In this document: one piece after another, positions 63,134-64,000 of the stretch
Position numbering within the stretch: the stretch's first letter is position 1
Layout: each line of letters opens with the position of its first letter
Origin: Halostella litorea
Lineage (GTDB): Archaea; Halobacteriota; Halobacteria; Halobacteriales; Natronoarchaeaceae
Assembly (NCBI RefSeq): GCF_004785955.1
Contig: NZ_SJER01000001.1
Coordinates: forward strand, 1,364,001 to 1,428,000
Length of the DNA stretch: 64,000 nt
Reading direction: 5' to 3'
Program-made: the position numbers and the translations under genes
The notes under the pieces: model-generated
Database searches by the model: none
The model's input: only the letters and a program-made list of their open reading frames with translations
What the model was told of the DNA's origin: nothing

Positions 63134-64000
63134 TCAGAACTCCATCGCGTCGCGGATACCCGTCTTGATGCGCGCTGGCTCGGGCAGGTAGTAGTCCTCC
63201 AGGGCGTACAGCGGGAACGGCGTGTCGAAGCCGGTGATCCGCTCGACGGGGGCCTCCTGGTACAGCATCGCCTCCTCCTGGATGATGCTCGTGATCTCCG
63301 CGCCGAGGCCGCCGGTCTTCGGGGCCTCGTGGACGACCGCCGCGCGGCCGGTCTTCTTGAACGACTCGACGATGGCGTCGCGGTCGAGCGGCGACACCGT
63401 CCGGAGGTCGACGACCTCGACGTCTACCTCGCCCTCGAGGTCCTCCGCGGCCTCCATCGTCGGCCGGGTCATCGCGCCCCAGGTGAACACCGAGATGTCG
63501 CTGCCCTCGCGGCGGACCGCTGCCTCGCCGATCGGCACCTCGTAGGACTCCTCGGGCACCTCGCCGCGGAACGCGCGGTAGATGAGCTTCGGTTCGAGGA
63601 AGACGACGGGGTCGGGGTCGCGGATCGCGCTGGTGAGCAGCCCCTTCGTGTCGTACGGCGTCGACGGGATGACGACCTTCAGGCCGGGCTGGTGGACGAA
63701 GAAGGCCTCCGTCGACTCCGAGTGGTGCTCGGGCGCGCGGATGCCGCCGCCGTACGGCGCGCGGATCGTCATCGGGCAGGTGAACCGCCCGCGGCTCCGG
63801 TTGCGCAGGCGCGCCGCGTGGGAGACGATCTGGTCGAAGCCGGGGTAGATGAAGCCGAGGAACTGGATCTCCGGGACCGGGCGCAGGCCGTAGGCGGCCA
63901 TGCCGATGGCGGTGCCGACGATGCCGGACTCGGCAAGCGGCGTGTCGATCACGCGGTGCTCGCCGAACTCGTCGTACAGCCCCTCGGTGGCGCGGAACAC
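63134..64000 (-). CDS. 2-oxoacid dehydrogenase E1 beta subunit (partial)
   Basis: The frame runs off the right edge of the window; 288 residues from the C-terminal part are seen. TPLAESGIVGTAIGMAAYGLRPV and APYGGGIRAPEHHSES are typical of E1-beta, and VVHEAPKTGGLGAEI belongs to the transketolase C-terminal domain. With E1-alpha (outside the window) it decarboxylates pyruvate or another 2-oxoacid with thiamine diphosphate. The stop is 3 bases from the E2 start, so the genes are an operon. Confidence 0.93.
   Translation of the reverse strand: MFRATEGLYDEFGEHRVIDTPLAESGIVGTAIGMAAYGLRPVPEIQFLGFIYPGFDQIVSHAARLRNRSRGRFTCPMTIRAPYGGGIRAPEHHSESTEAFFVHQPGLKVVIPSTPYDTKGLLTSAIRDPDPVVFLEPKLIYRAFRGEVPEESYEVPIGEAAVRREGSDISVFTWGAMTRPTMEAAEDLEGEVDVEVVDLRTVSPLDRDAIVESFKKTGRAAVVHEAPKTGGLGAEITSIIQEEAMLYQEAPVERITGFDTPFPLYALEDYYLPEPARIKTGIRDAMEF

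Overview
The window is a GC-rich stretch of chromosome from a haloarchaeon (class Halobacteria). The predicted proteins are strongly acidic, many genes have a TATA box about 24-35 bases before the start codon and so look leaderless, and typical haloarchaeal markers are present: a bacterio-opsin-activator type HTH regulator, a thermosome with a GGM tail, DpsA, an LWR-salt protein, a bacterial-type LeuRS and an HFX_2341-type regulator. No rRNA, tRNA, CRISPR array, insertion sequence or prophage was seen. Most of it reads as core metabolism, respiration and metal homeostasis.

Layout. 1-6.6 kb: end of a PQQ-repeat protein, a PAS/GAF/HTH regulator, then an A-type haem-copper oxidase cluster (extended subunit I, a small membrane protein, convergent subunit III) without a CuA subunit II. 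7-17.5 kb: MFS exporter, malate:quinone oxidoreductase, small haloarchaeal proteins, an SDR, a phosphate transporter, and a coupled APC permease/Usp pair. 17.6-22.7 kb: copper island with CopA ATPase, hydrolase, small membrane protein, Lrp/AsnC-TRASH regulator and divergent CopZ. 23.4-25.7 kb: iron-type operon (paired TTAGG-N4-CCTAA boxes, small proteins, DUF7260-like protein, DtxR-family regulator) next to dpsA. 26.3-31.1 kb: Usp, malic enzyme, DASS dicarboxylate transporter and a small XRE regulator; the Usp and DASS genes share an identical 13-bp palindrome at their starts. 31.5-36.3 kb: sulfurtransferase, two divergent regulators around a 16-bp palindrome, and feoA-feoB-zinc ribbon under another TTAGG-N4-CCTAA box. 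36.5-43 kb: anaerobic respiration locus with a Cys-rich NarO/DmsR-like regulator, molybdopterin reductase, four-cluster ferredoxin, NrfD anchor and TorD chaperone. 43-54.5 kb: lipoprotein, MFS, unknown membrane protein, a possible Trp-containing leader peptide before trpS, a zinc-ribbon regulator with an MFS, KH protein, thermosome and an alanine dehydrogenase-like enzyme. 54.7-64 kb: leuS, Hsp20, pheA, a frameshifted ZIP-like transporter gene, and the 3' part of a 2-oxoacid dehydrogenase operon (E1-beta, E2, E3).

Themes. Three metal circuits sit close together: copper (17.6-22.7 kb), and two sets of DtxR-type boxes (23.4-25.7 kb and 34-36.3 kb) that plausibly form one iron regulon with feoAB as uptake and dpsA as storage. 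Malate handling is also spread over the window: Mqo, a malic enzyme fused to a phosphotransacetylase-like domain, and a dicarboxylate transporter. The most unusual candidates are the shared GTATCATTGATAC operator, the leader peptide before trpS, the DtxR-family protein that lacks several classical metal ligands, and the zinc-ribbon protein coupled to feoB.
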